Assembly (NCBI RefSeq): GCF_900964775.1
Contig: NC_041808.1
Location: forward strand, 2,929,595-2,993,594
Length of the DNA stretch: 64,000 nucleotides
Origin: Scleropages formosus
Taxonomy: Eukaryota; Chordata; Actinopteri; Osteoglossiformes; Osteoglossidae
Reading direction: 5' to 3'
The notes beneath the pieces are model-generated. The model was not told the DNA's origin and searched no databases. It was given only the letters and a program-made list of their open reading frames with translations. The position numbers and the translations under genes were made by a program. Positions 24,061 to 38,200 of this stretch are shown here, piece by piece. The first letter of the stretch is position 1, and each line of letters starts with the position of its first letter.

Positions 24061-24429
24061 ACCCTTTAATTTAAAACAGGCTTTTGCCTCAAGGCGCTTT
24101 TCATTTAAAAACTACAATTAGACTAATAAATGCTGACCCCTGCCAAAGTACTAGGTATCAAAATTATGCCTTTTTTATATTTTATTCACGGATTTTATTC
24201 CATTTTACTCCACAAAACGAGAACGATTTGACATCACCGCCCCTGCAACTGCGCATGCGCCACTTTCTTCACAGCGCACGACTTAATCTCTCTTTTAATA
24301 TATGCTCTTTACTGCTTGATATTAAATACTGTACATTTTAAAAGTTACACACCTTTGACTGTAGTCAGACAGGGCTTGGTCCGGGCATTAAATTCTCTTT
24401 CTTAGAATCGTCTAATGTCTCGCTTCAAA

Positions 24430-24437
24430 ATTTGCAT
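24430..24437 (+). promoter_or_regulatory. octamer (DSE) of U5 copy 1
   Basis: ATTTGCAT, 237 bp upstream of the first U5 gene. This is the usual place of the Oct-1-binding distal element in snRNA genes. The rest of this promoter differs from the other two copies. Confidence 0.65.
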
Positions 24438-24666
24438 AAATTCCCGTCGTGCTCTGCGGATTTTACCGTGAAGAATGAAGGAACCAATTTGATTTTGCGA
24501 TTAGTGCCTTAAGAGCCCTTTAAGACACAAGTGAAAGGTGTGTAACGGATTGTGCGGGCGAAAACAGTTTGGTCAACATGTGACTCATTGCGGTACCTCC
24601 GTGCAACCGCGGGCCGGACTGTGCGGTCGACGAGTGCGCTTCCCGCCGCTCGCGTTACGTTTCAGT

Positions 24667-24782
24667 TCACTCATGTTTCTCTTCAGATCGTATAAATCTT
24701 TCGCCTTTTACTAAAGATTTCCGTGGAGAGGAACAACTATGAGTTTCAACTAATTTTTTGATGCCCTACTTTATGTGGGGCT
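24667..24782 (+). ncRNA. U5 spliceosomal RNA, copy 1
   Basis: U5 snRNA is the core RNA of the U5 snRNP; its loop I holds the 5' and 3' exons during both splicing steps. From memory of vertebrate U5, this copy keeps GTTTCTCTTCAGATCGTATA, the invariant loop TCGCCTTTTACTAAAGATTT, the closing strand CCGTGGAGAGGAACAAC, the Sm site AATTTTTTG (24752-24760) and a 3' stem (GCCCTAC/GTGGGGC-like, to about 24782). It differs from human in the 5' leader (TCACTCAT for ATACTCTG) and in CTATGAG for CTCTGAG. A 3'-box-like GGTGAAACTATAGA follows at 24791-24804. The ends are set by homology and may be off by a few bases. Confidence 0.9.
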
Positions 24783-25216
24783 GTTTTCCTGGTGAAACTA
24801 TAGAACAATCTTTTAAATTTTGGTTAATTACGCTGTTGTTTCTTATATGAGCGTATGTACTCCATCAGTGTTGAAGTTACACATCATTATTTTTTTTATG
24901 TATGCGGTAGTATTATGTCGTTTTATTGCCTCATTTATTTGTTTTTAGCGTCGTGTTTTCTGTCTTATAGTTGTCATACACTTGTACATTTGCGTTTTAT
25001 GTAGCCCTGTATTCTGTTCTGTGTGGGATTATATTCTCCGGAGAAACGACTTTTTGTTCTACTGTATACGAGCTGCAGGGGGGAATGACAATAAACACCA
25101 CTTGAACTCTCTGTTGTGAACTGAATATAATTAATTAATTCATTCGACGGGTCCTGTGAACAGCGCCCCCCTACAATGCGGTGAACACGAACATGCGCAG
25201 TCGCATTACCGTCCGT

Positions 25217-25224
25217 ATTTGCAT
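25217..25224 (+). promoter_or_regulatory. octamer (DSE) of U5 copy 2
   Basis: ATTTGCAT, 235 bp before the second U5 gene, inside a block (from about 25141) repeated almost word for word at copy 3. About 40 bp upstream lies CCCCTACAATGCGGTG, a possible ZNF143/Staf-type site. Confidence 0.7.
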
Positions 25225-25388
25225 ATATTTCTCCCATTGTACATTGCGACCCACAGACACATAGAAACATGTCCTTCTGGTTCATTAAGGACTGTATTTC
25301 TACTGAAACACAAGCTTCTTGTTGTATATAATTATTTTTATTGTTTATATCCGTGTCCGTGTGTGAAACAAAGTGCAGTGTGTTCCCG

Positions 25389-25410
25389 CACCTCTAATGG
25401 GGAAGTGCAG
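25389..25410 (+). promoter_or_regulatory. probable proximal sequence element (PSE) of U5 copy 2
   Basis: CACCTCTAATGGGGAAGTGC lies about 63 to 42 bp upstream of the U5 start, the position of the SNAPc-binding PSE, and resembles the vertebrate ACC...GAAAGTG pattern. It is identical at copy 3. Confidence 0.55.
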
Positions 25411-25451
25411 TGCGGCGACTGCGGCTCGCGGCACTCAGGAAGGTCGTTAGT

Positions 25452-25566
25452 TCACTCATGTTTTTCTTCAGCTCGTATAAATCTTTCGCCTTTTACTAAA
25501 GGTTTCCGTGGAGAGGAACAACTATGAGTTCTACCAATTTTTTGATGCCCTGTTTTACGCGGGGCT
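25452..25566 (+). ncRNA. U5 spliceosomal RNA, copy 2
   Basis: Same architecture as copy 1: CTCGTATAAATCTTTCGCC, loop CGCCTTTTACT, CCGTGGAGAGGAACAAC, Sm site AATTTTTTG (25536-25544), and 3' stem GCCCTG/CGGGGC. It differs from copy 1 in the stem (TTTTTCTTCAGCTC; AAAGGTTT) and just before the Sm site (TTCTACC). A 3'-box-like GGTGAAAATATAGA lies at 25575-25588. Octamer, PSE, RNA and 3' box are all in expected order, so it looks able to be transcribed by RNA polymerase II. The AAAGGTTT change alters a pairing in the long stem; whether it is tolerated is not clear. Confidence 0.88.
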
Positions 25567-26177
25567 GCTTTACTGGTGAAAATATAGAAATATCTGTGTT
25601 ATTGTTCATTAGAAATTTTTCTAGCATTGTATGTAGTACATTGGTAGTTCTAGGGGGGTGTTTGTTTTCAGCGCACCTACAATCTTGATATATTAGGTTA
25701 CACTACGTTGATTTTCATTGTCTTGTTTCTTTGTTCTGAGCGTCGTGTTTCTTGTCTTGTAGTCATCATACATTGTTGTATATTTGTATTTTACGTAGTC
25801 CTGCGTACTGCTGTGTTGGACTGTAGTCTCCGGAGAAACGACATTTTGTATCTCTGTATACGAGCTATATGGAGAAATAACAATAAACACTCCTTGAACT
25901 AATTGTCTGTTGTGAACTAAATGTAAGTCTGATAACTCACGTTTTTTACATTTACTTCCTTTTTCCCTTGCGAGCTTATTTCTCAAATATTATATGTTTG
26001 GTTACTTTTCCCGCTTGTGTACGTATATAGCACACTGCATGCTTGGAGCCACCACAGTGAACCTTCCTCTGGAATTTACAAAATTTGATTAATTCATTCA
26101 TTCATTCGACGGGTCCTGTGAACAGCGCCCCCTACAATGCGGTGAGCACGGACATGCGCAGTCGCATTACCGTCCGT

Positions 26178-26185
26178 ATTTGCAT
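26178..26185 (+). promoter_or_regulatory. octamer (DSE) of U5 copy 3
   Basis: ATTTGCAT, exactly 235 bp upstream of the third U5 gene, as for copy 2. The matching PSE-like sequence is at about 26350-26371. Confidence 0.7.
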
Positions 26186-26412
26186 ATATGTCTCCCATTG
26201 TACATTGCGGCCCACAGACACATAGAAACAAGCCATTTTGGTTCATTAAGGACTACATTTCTACTAAAACACAAGTCTCGAGTTGTGTATAATTATTTTT
26301 ATTGTTTATATCCGTGATTGTGTATGAAACAAAGTGCTGCGTGACCCCGCACCTCTAATGGGGAAGTGCAGTGCGGCGACTGCGGCTCGCGGCACTCAGG
26401 AAGATCATTAGT

Positions 26413-26526
26413 TCACTCATGTTTCTCTTCAGCTCGTATAAATCTTTCGCCTTTTACTAAAGATTTCCGTGGAGAGGAACAACCATGAGTTTTACCAATT
26501 TTTTGATGCCTTGTTTACGCAGGGCT
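26413..26526 (+). ncRNA. U5 spliceosomal RNA, copy 3
   Basis: Keeps GTTTCTCTTCAGCTCGTATA, loop CGCCTTTTACT, AAAGATTTCCGTGGAGAGG and Sm site AATTTTTTG (26497-26505); the 3' stem is GCCTTG/CAGGGC. A good 3'-box match, GTTGAAAAGCAGA, lies at 26537-26549. It differs from copy 2 at a handful of sites (CCATGAG, TTTTACC). Beyond about 26530 the sequence no longer matches the other copies, so this is the right edge of the array. Confidence 0.9.
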
Positions 26527-26645
26527 TCCTATAACTGTTGAAAAGCAGATTAGACACCCACTGTTCACTCCTGTAACCACAGAAAAAGAAACAGCAGTAT
26601 TATCAGCTAGGAAATACATAAAAAACACGGAACAAGCGATCCGTC

Positions 26646-26651
26646 TTTATT
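26646..26651 (-). terminator. tvp23b: probable tvp23b polyadenylation signal
   Basis: AATAAA on the minus strand about 360 bp past the tvp23b stop codon and about 120 bp from the end of the U5 array. The two transcription units therefore converge closely. Confidence 0.4.
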
Positions 26652-27007
26652 TATATAAATATTCATAAAGATCTACCAGAATGTAGTTGTAACATGTACG
26701 GAAGTATGTACAAAAACATAGTTTACTATAATATTCAGTAGAACTGAAAAAATATGTTCTGAAACAATGAAGGAAAAAAAAAATCAAGAACAGAAGAGTT
26801 AGTTTGGGATCATCACAGAAAACTATATTGTGGTTCACAAGGTTTTAACGTAGCATCCGAAGAACTCATTATCGCATGAAAAAAATACATCACTTTCTCT
26901 TAATAAAGAAGTTACAAATAATTCCTGTTTTTTTTTTTTTACATTAATGTACAAGAAAAATCCCATACAGGGCATCAACGCTAACACATTCATTCTTTCT
27001 CTTGACT

Positions 27008-30152
<3,145 letters not shown>

Positions 30153-31353
30153 CTGCCAGAGGATAAACGCAACTGTAAACATGGTGATTACATCCAGGAC
30201 ATGACACTAAGGAAAATTCTTCAGATTGGGATATAAGAACGCAAGGTCAAGCGAGACGGACACAACATTCGGCAGAGGAAACTGTCCGTTCTAGTGGTCG
30301 GGCTCAGTCAAGAAAAAAGACAAAGGAAAAAGAAAAAAGTTTATTCTTCATGGTGGTGGAACTGTATACAAGAGCAGTTTTCATACCACAGGTTGTACAG
30401 TTTGTCACTTTGCTGAGTCTCTAGAGAGAGTATAGACTGTCATGAGGGAGCGATGAAAGAGATCAAAAGAACAGAATTCAAAGAAATAAAGTATTAAAAT
30501 TCTTATAATACTCCTGAAATATTAAGAAGATTAACTTTAATCTTTTTTAGGTAACAGCTTGTAGGGTCATGTGAATTTTCTCCAGGAAACACACTGCAAC
30601 CCCAATAATTCTAAAAGCTTTTCGTGAACATACAAACTGCTCATTCTGATAAGACACGCTCCTAAAAACACGCAACAGGACACACCATGGTGAATATATC
30701 AGTGACAAAGTAGTGACAATTCTTTTTAAAGAACAGCAAGTACTTTTTATGCAACAAAACTGCAGCAGTGCAGTGAGTGGCAGAGTTATAATTTCAAGTT
30801 AAGGGTTTATCAGACCGCTTCGTATTTTTTTTTTTTATTTTGTCATTGACAGTAAAGTACAGAATTAACATTAACTAGAAACAAAGAAACTCTCACACCC
30901 CCCTATGCACGTATTTAAAACAAAAAAACACATCTCTAACTTACTTGTCTCATCATTTTGAGGCCAGTACTTACACTTCCTGGTAACGTGTAAGCAAACA
31001 AAGGTGCCCTTTACGTGCCTGAAGGACCCCATAGTAACGAACTAATTACATCTTTAAAAATACCATCGTATCTTATCATTACACAAATTATTTGTCTATT
31101 TTAATCCATAAAAATATTTAAGATGCATCGTGTAAGAAGACTTGTGATTTTTCCTTATAATTTAATTCTTACTATTTTCCAATACACTAATATATTTACA
31201 GTCGGGCTTTAGCGTCGACGCATAAATTGTGCGACATTTGTATTAGGACCCCAAAGAGGTTTTCTGTATTGTTATTTCTTCTGTATGTTGGCTAATTTCT
31301 GCCAGTAACTCCTGCAAATTATACAGCAGAAACGTACTTTATGGTTTGTACGT

Positions 31354-31385
<32 letters not shown>

Positions 31386-31629
31386 TTTTAAGAAACTGGG
31401 AATAAAACTTCATACACATTTAGGGTTCCATAAACGATTTATTCAGTCGTTTTAGAAATCAGGTGAAGTGGAAAAAACTGTCAAGTCATCAGTTTACTTT
31501 ATGATGACTAAATGGCTCATTCCATGAATGGTAAACATCTTAAAAAGTAAACCTTAATGCCACATAATCTGACAAGTATCCTGTAACTGATCTCACCACT
31601 TACTCCCCTTTGATGACGTTTCTCCTAAC

Positions 31630-31665
<36 letters not shown>

Positions 31666-32040
31666 ATTGGTTTAATTCTGTCACACTTTCTGGCAAATCC
31701 CATTTTGACAAAGCAGAATTCTTTACTCATATTTTAATTTTGCTCTGTTGTGTGCTGTTTTTATTTTCCAAGTTATTTTTCATGAAGGTATGATTATGTT
31801 TATTCAGTCTGAAAACAATGTGATATTTCTTCTGAAATGTAGTTTCTTATATACATGTGTCTGTAAAAGCCTACATTGTTAAACTGAATCCTCTGACATG
31901 TGGAATCCTAATACTTCTGTCTCTGCATATGATAGATATTCCTCAATGTGTGTCAGTTTGCACAGGTGGATTCTCTGAAGGTGGACAGATGGAGTAAATG
32001 AACACGCAGCTGTGGCTCACACTCTGCAGGGATTCTCAGA
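30153..32040. other. AT-rich region, no gene placed
   Basis: Should hold the missing first exon of tvp23b and its promoter, but no convincing ATG-plus-donor exon was found. Contains a (TA)n run at 31354-31381 and a (TTTA)n run at 31629-31667. Otherwise nothing is recognised. Confidence 0.5.
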
Positions 32041-32047
32041 ATTATTT

Positions 32048-32053
32048 TTTATT
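32048..32053 (-). terminator. trim16: possible trim16 polyadenylation signal
   Basis: Minus-strand AATAAA about 250 bp after the trim16 stop codon. Confidence 0.35.
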
Positions 32054-32298
32054 TCATAGGTCTGAGTAATACATTATGCTATTACTAAGTTTAGAAAGAA
32101 CAATACAAATACTAACCATGTACCACTGGAGTAACTAATGTAAATGAGTGCAGGAGTTGCTGTTACAGTCCATCTGTCAAATGACCTCCATCCAATTTGT
32201 AGTACAGGAGGTTCACTTCTCACCCTTTTGGGTAAGATTAAAGTGTAGAACTGGAGGTGGTGGAAGGTAGTAAAGAGTTTGGCTGAGGCAAGGCTGTT

Positions 32299-35200
32299 TT
32301 AAGTTTTAGGAGCAGGTGGAGGATTTGCTTGCGGCAAGGCTGAGGAAGTGGTGGATGGAGGTGAAGGATCTAGTTGGGCCAGGGCTGTGGAGGCTTTAGA
32401 AGGAGGCAAAAGATCTGGTTGGGGCAAGATTGAGGAAGTGGTGAATGGAGGTGAAGGGTCTGGCTGTGCCAGGGCTATGGAGGCTTCAGAAGGAGGTGAA
32501 GGATCTGGTGGGACCAGGGCTGTGGAGGCTTCAGAAGGAGGAGGAGAATTTGCCTGGGGCAAGGCTGAGGAATTGGTGGATGGAGGTGAAGGGTCTAGCT
32601 GGGCAAGGGCTGTGGAGGCTTCAGAAGGAGGAGAAGGATTTTCCTGGGGCAAGACTGAAGAAGTGGTGGATAGAGGTGAAGGGTTTGGTTGGGCCAAGGC
32701 TATGGAGGCTTTAGATTGAGGTGAAGGGTCTGGTTGTGGCAGGGCATCTCCAGGCACTGCAAGCTCTATTGCGTTCTCCCTCTTGGGGAGCCAGATGGCT
32801 GGATAGAGAGGCTCCAGGAACTCAGCCTGGTACTCAAACAGGAGTGTCATGGTTTCGGCCACGCCAAAGAAGGCCAACCGGTGTCTGGCAAAGTCCACGT
32901 AGACACCGAGCCGAGTGAACTTGTCCACCTTCAGGGGCGTTTCAGCGTCACCATGCCAGGCAGAGAAGCCAGTACCGTTACAATGCAGACACCAGGAGAA
33001 GTCGTTTCCTGCAATGCAGCTACTGCTCTCTGTGCCCTTGCGGTCGATGCTCTTGTAGGTGAGGCCCACGTATGCATCCTCCCCTTTCACGTCCACCTCG
33101 AAGTAATGGCGGCCCAGGTAGAAGCTCTCAACGGTCAGTGCCTGTCGCCAGTGCTCGAAGCGCTCTGGCATGTCTTGGTAGCTGTGCTGCCACGGAGTCG
33201 TGTTGGTCACCTTCTGTTTGTCGTTGGTCAGTCGCAGATACTTGTGAACAGTTTTCTCATCAAAGCTGAGCGGGATGGCGTCTGCAGGCCACGAGCAGGA
33301 TCCATACAAAGGGGGTCAAAGAAACAGTAATTATAGTTAGTTGGTCAAACTACTTTGTAAGTGATCAGACTTCATCACAGCATCGGATTCTTGAAAGAAT
33401 TTCATGAGGGGAGGAAGACAGTCAACCTCCACTGAAGCACATGCTTACACTTGAGGAAGTCCTTCCGAGCCTTGGGGTCGGGCACAGAGAAGCGGTTCGC
33501 CGTTATGAGTGTCCGCACCGTTGTTTTTATCCCCATTTTTTCTGAAGGGAGGAGAACGTTGATGATTTCAATTAGATTTAATGAGTTTCGGGAGTAAAAT
33601 TACACATCTTTTTTGTTTTGCTGTACCTTACATGGGTGTCACTGTAACTATCTTCATCCCTGACCTGTAATCATGCGTCACCATGGGTTCGGATTCTTTA
33701 AAACCAAGTCATACTTTGCACACGATTCACTCTTGGCTACAGCATTCCCTGATCTCTGGCGGAGCTCTGTGTGTGTGTGTGTGGTTTCATTTCCCTGGCA
33801 ACAGGGTAAGTTTGAGCTTTGTAGCGCCCTCACATACTTGTACCCCACCCTGGTTTGCTACACAGGTGGGAACATGTTCGTTGCTTTTGACATGTTGAAG
33901 ATACACTGAGTCATGTTCGGTCTCCGTCCTAATGCCGACTCCCTTTGTTAACCGGCATCACCACCCTCCCCCACCACACCCTGCGTGTGTGCCCACCACT
34001 CTTGCAGGTCTCCTTCAGCTTGTCCCTGTAGATGGACGGCAGCCTCTGGCAGAGCTCACGGGTTGAGTCCTTGACCACACGGCTGAAGGATGGGAGGCGG
34101 TCCGTCAGTCCAATGTAGACCCCGGGCAGGGAGACGTCCTCGGCGTCCTTCTTCCATTGAGAGTAGTCCTGAGGCCAAGCGGCACATTGTCATCAGAGCT
34201 TGGACACAGCAGGTAGTACCTATCTCAGTTTGTCACCCCTACGTTGAAGCAAATAAGTCTGCAGCACTTTGAATAATCTTCCATCCTACGTTTACTTACT
34301 GCCAAGAGCGTGTGGCTAAGTGAAAGCACCCCTCAGGACTGCGTTGTGTTGGATGTAAGACAATGCAGCTCATGGACTTTTACACCTTGGATCACGGCAA
34401 AGGACTGCATTCCAAGTGTTTTCATACTGAGACCTTCATTAAAGGGAGGTTAAGCGGAAACGTTTCCGGAATATACCTCGCCGGAAGACAAGAGCGCCCG
34501 GACCCAAAGTAAACCACACGTCTGCAGTTCCTGGCTGAACTTACTCAAGTACTGTGGATGTACCTTTGACACAAACACCACATATAATCAGCTCTGATTG
34601 CTGAAGGAGCATGTGGCAGAACTGGTTTCAGCCAGAACTGGTTCAGCGTGCTGATCGTAGTATCAGCCTCGCGCTGTTGGCTCTGGTTCCACCACGTGGG
34701 GGCTTGTCTAAGTGATAAGCAGCCCCTTGTCATACATCACAAATGGGTTCTCACAAAATTCTTAGGTATTTCTTAAGCGGTTTATTGCAGCTTCAGGGTA
34801 CACACATTCCATCAGGGTACTTAGAGGTTAATGATTTAGAGAGGCGCCGCCACAGGAGGCCTAGTGGTTCGAGCTGCCTTGTGCTGGAAGGACCCAGGTT
34901 CAGGTTTGAAGCCCACCTCCTGCTGTAGTTCCTTCAAGCAAGGCACTTGCCCTGAGTTGATAGAGTAAAAATTACCCTACTTTGTAAATGGGTAAATCAG
35001 GGTAAATAACAAAACCCTGACAGTCAATTTGGAGAAAAAAGATAAATAAACATATACTTTTGGCTGGAAGGCTTTGGGTTCAAGTCCTTGTGCTTTCAAA
35101 GTGTGTGCTCCCAAAGTAGTCCCTCAGAAGTGTCTCCCAAAGGACGAAGAGACAAAGAAGCTCCGCAGAGCTGTTTACATTCCTGTTTCACCTTAGACAT

Positions 35201-38200
35201 GTTGACAGAAATTATCAGTATGGTAAATATCCTGGATACTCAGATTTTGCCACATTTCCACATGAGTTTCGAGCCCAAACTCTCTCTTGTGCGGAGACGA
35301 GCAGTACCTGCAGGAAGTCGACGTCGTTCTTGCTCTTGAAGAGCTTCTCCGCGTGGGCCTGCGCCCTCCGCAACTCGGCGCACCTGTACTCCAGGTGCGT
35401 CCGGATGCTCTCGGCCTGCTTGGCCGCCTGCTGGGCTTCGCCCTCCAGGATCTCCATCACCTCCCTCTGGGCCTTGTCCACTGCGGCCTGGAGCTCGGCG
35501 AACTGCTGGCGGATGACGCCTCTCACATCCAGCACGGAGCTCTTGGGGAACACGGTGAGGAGGAGGAGAGAGTGAGCAGTGGGACAGCGGTGGAGGAGCC
35601 CATCAAGTGCTTACCCTTCCTGTAGCACTCTGAGGGCGGTACTTGGGTCTCGGGACACCGAAACACTCGGCAGAACCCAAAGGGGTTTGCCTGCAAAAAT
35701 CCAGCGATGGACCTTCACACACTCTCCAGATATACTGATATAATGTGGACCTCAATCAGTTTTAGTGGAGGACGTTTACTGTGTGTGTTTGGTTGGGTTC
35801 CACCTTGAACTAATTTAATTCTGTAGGTTTTGTGTCCAGTAAAAAACATGAAGATGTAAATACTGTACTTGAGATACCCCTCCCCCACAAAAACAGTGTT
35901 GAATTGCTTCATTTCAAATGTTAAGTAAAAAGTACTGAAGTCTCTCTTGATCAATGTAGGAATAAATTTTAAACGAACCCAAAAGTTGCACGTTTGAATC
36001 TCACCTCCAGCTATAAGACCCTTGAATAAGGTACTTACAGTAAATTGCTCCTGTAAAATTACCCAGCTGTATGAATGGGTAAATAATTGTCAGTTGCTTT
36101 GGAGAAAAATGTCTGATAAAGGGAGTAGAAGTTTCAGGTGTTAAAACATTCAGGATGTGAACTGTCATGCCCATGGGGTCATGACCACACATGTTCACAG
36201 CGGAAAAGCTGTTAAGTGCCGCACAGGCGTTCACCTCAGCTGTAGGTGTGGCGATAAAGTCACCGTTTTGAAAGGCCTGTGCACGGTAAATATGACCGAG
36301 ATCACATGGTAAAGGGCTTTGTGAACAGGGTAAACAAAGGTGCACTTTTAGGCCTTCGCCAGATAACTGCCTATACAAGGATAGTTAACGGTTCAAGTCT
36401 TTGATGACCACGTGTGACCTTTTGAAGGTGAGTGGGGTGACGCTGACCGCGTGACCGACCATATGATTGACAATGCGGTCAAGTGTGTGACAGCAGAGCG
36501 ACCAGTCGTGTGTGTGGAGAGCTGACCTCGATGGAGGCCGTGTTACTGTGCAGTTTCTGGATGGCCTTCTCTGCAGCCTTCGAGGTTCTCTCCATCTCGC
36601 TCTGCTTCTCTTTCAGCTCCCTCTGTGGACACAAGGAGAGGAGGTCACCAGGTAGTAAATGGTTATACGGGGTACTATTGGGCAATACAGGCTAATTCAG
36701 GGTACTACATGGTAACGCAGGGTAATACAGGGCCGTACAGGGTAATTCAATGTACTGCAGGGTTATATAGGGTACTAAAGTGTAACTCAGGATAATACAG
36801 GGCAGTAAGGGGTTATGTAGGGCAATACAGAGCAATTCAGTGTACTACGGCAGTTACAAGTCAAAGTCCTTCACCGCATGTGTAAAGGGAGGCCCCAAAA
36901 CCCGCGTGTATGAGTTTGTGTGCAATGTTAACGATTTGTTTTAAATTTTTTTGCAGGCTGATCTTCACTTCAGCGTTCTCTCAGAGAGCTCCGTACCGCG
37001 TTCACGCACTCGGGCTGTTGCTGCCCGTCTCGGATGAGTCCGACCAGTCGGTGCTTCCTGACAACGAGTTGCGACAGAGGCCGTCCGGTCCGGCGGTAAA
37101 GCAGGGCTCACGTTCCCCGTACTGTTCAAGTGTCATGACGATCTGAGACTAAACGATGACAGTAAGAGGAGGAGCCCCCAGCGCCATCCGGCCCTGACGC
37201 ACACACACACACACACGTGAGCTGGCCTGTCCTCCCAGGGGACAGGAGCTAATGTGTGTTCCTGTCCCTCTCATGTGCTCACGCTCCTCAGCTCCTTTCG
37301 CAGTGTCTTCTGGAATGCGTAAATGTTTTTCTTCTCTAGATAATGAGGCTACGGAAGAGGAAGCCACTACCTCTCAGCTGAGCTCATTTGAAAGCGGCTT
37401 AGAGAGGAGAGACAAACGGAGGAAACTTCCAGAATTTCCACAATCGCACCCTGCTTACAAATCGTTTTACTACATACGCTGTAATTTTTTTATCTGGTGA
37501 AATACGATTCAATTCATAAAGTAAGTAAATCAACAGAGGGGGAGCTGGTAGCGTAACAGTTAGAACATTATTTCGGCAATCAGGAGGACAAACACTGTCG
37601 TAACTCACCGGTACGGGTTAGCTGGTAATTTAGTGGTTAGTGCTGGTGCCTTTGGACCTGAAGGTTACAGGTTCAAATCCCCCCTCCAGCTGTAGTACTC
37701 TTGAGCAAGGTACCTACCCTTAATTACTCCAGTAAATTACCCAGCTGTATAAATGGGTAAATTAGTGTAAGTAGCTTAACATTGTAAGTTGCTTTGAAGA
37801 AAAGTGTCAGATGAGTGAATGATGCTCATCAAGTGTCCAGTGTGTTGCTGTTTCACATAAAAAGTGTCCTGCAGGAGCATTTATATAGATATTAATACGT
37901 TCTGTACCTGCTTTAAATACTACGGATGCTGCTGAATCTGCACCTAAATAAAGTATGATAAAAGAATTTGCGTTGTACTACTTTATTAAAATGAATAAAT
38001 GAACGTAAATATAATTTTTCGCTAATTTGCAGAACGTTGCCTGCTGAGATTTCCACACACGTGGCCCTCAGACCCGTCCGCGCCACCGATTGGCCAAAAA
38101 CGGCGGAAGAGCCCTGACATCACATGTGGCACCAGTGACCCGACTCGTCCCGCGTGCTGGCTTGCGTGTGCTTGTCTGCGTCAGCGAGCGCGTTTGGCAC

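Larger units (their letters stand above)
25141..26526 (+). repeat. tandem duplication unit carrying U5 genes (about 961 bp)
   Basis: CATTCGACGGGTCCTGTGAA begins at 25141 and again at 26103; the U5 genes within are 961 bp apart. The shared block covers octamer, PSE and U5 RNA. The sequence between (CTCCGGAGAAACGAC...CAATAAACA...CTTGAACT) also occurs after copy 1 (about 25037-25105) and after copy 2 (about 25829-25900), so the array grew by unequal duplication. Confidence 0.8.

Noticed and set aside
25037-25105. possible LINE or SINE tail CTCCGGAGAAACGAC...CAATAAACACC in the U5 array
   Set aside because: It resembles a common fish repeat end, but it is shared between array copies and could simply be duplicated flank; the family was not assigned.
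32348-32719. Gly/Glu-rich repetitive plus-strand frame
   Set aside because: It is the reverse strand of the trim16 coding minisatellite. The minus frame is continuous with a SPRY domain, so that strand is the coding one.
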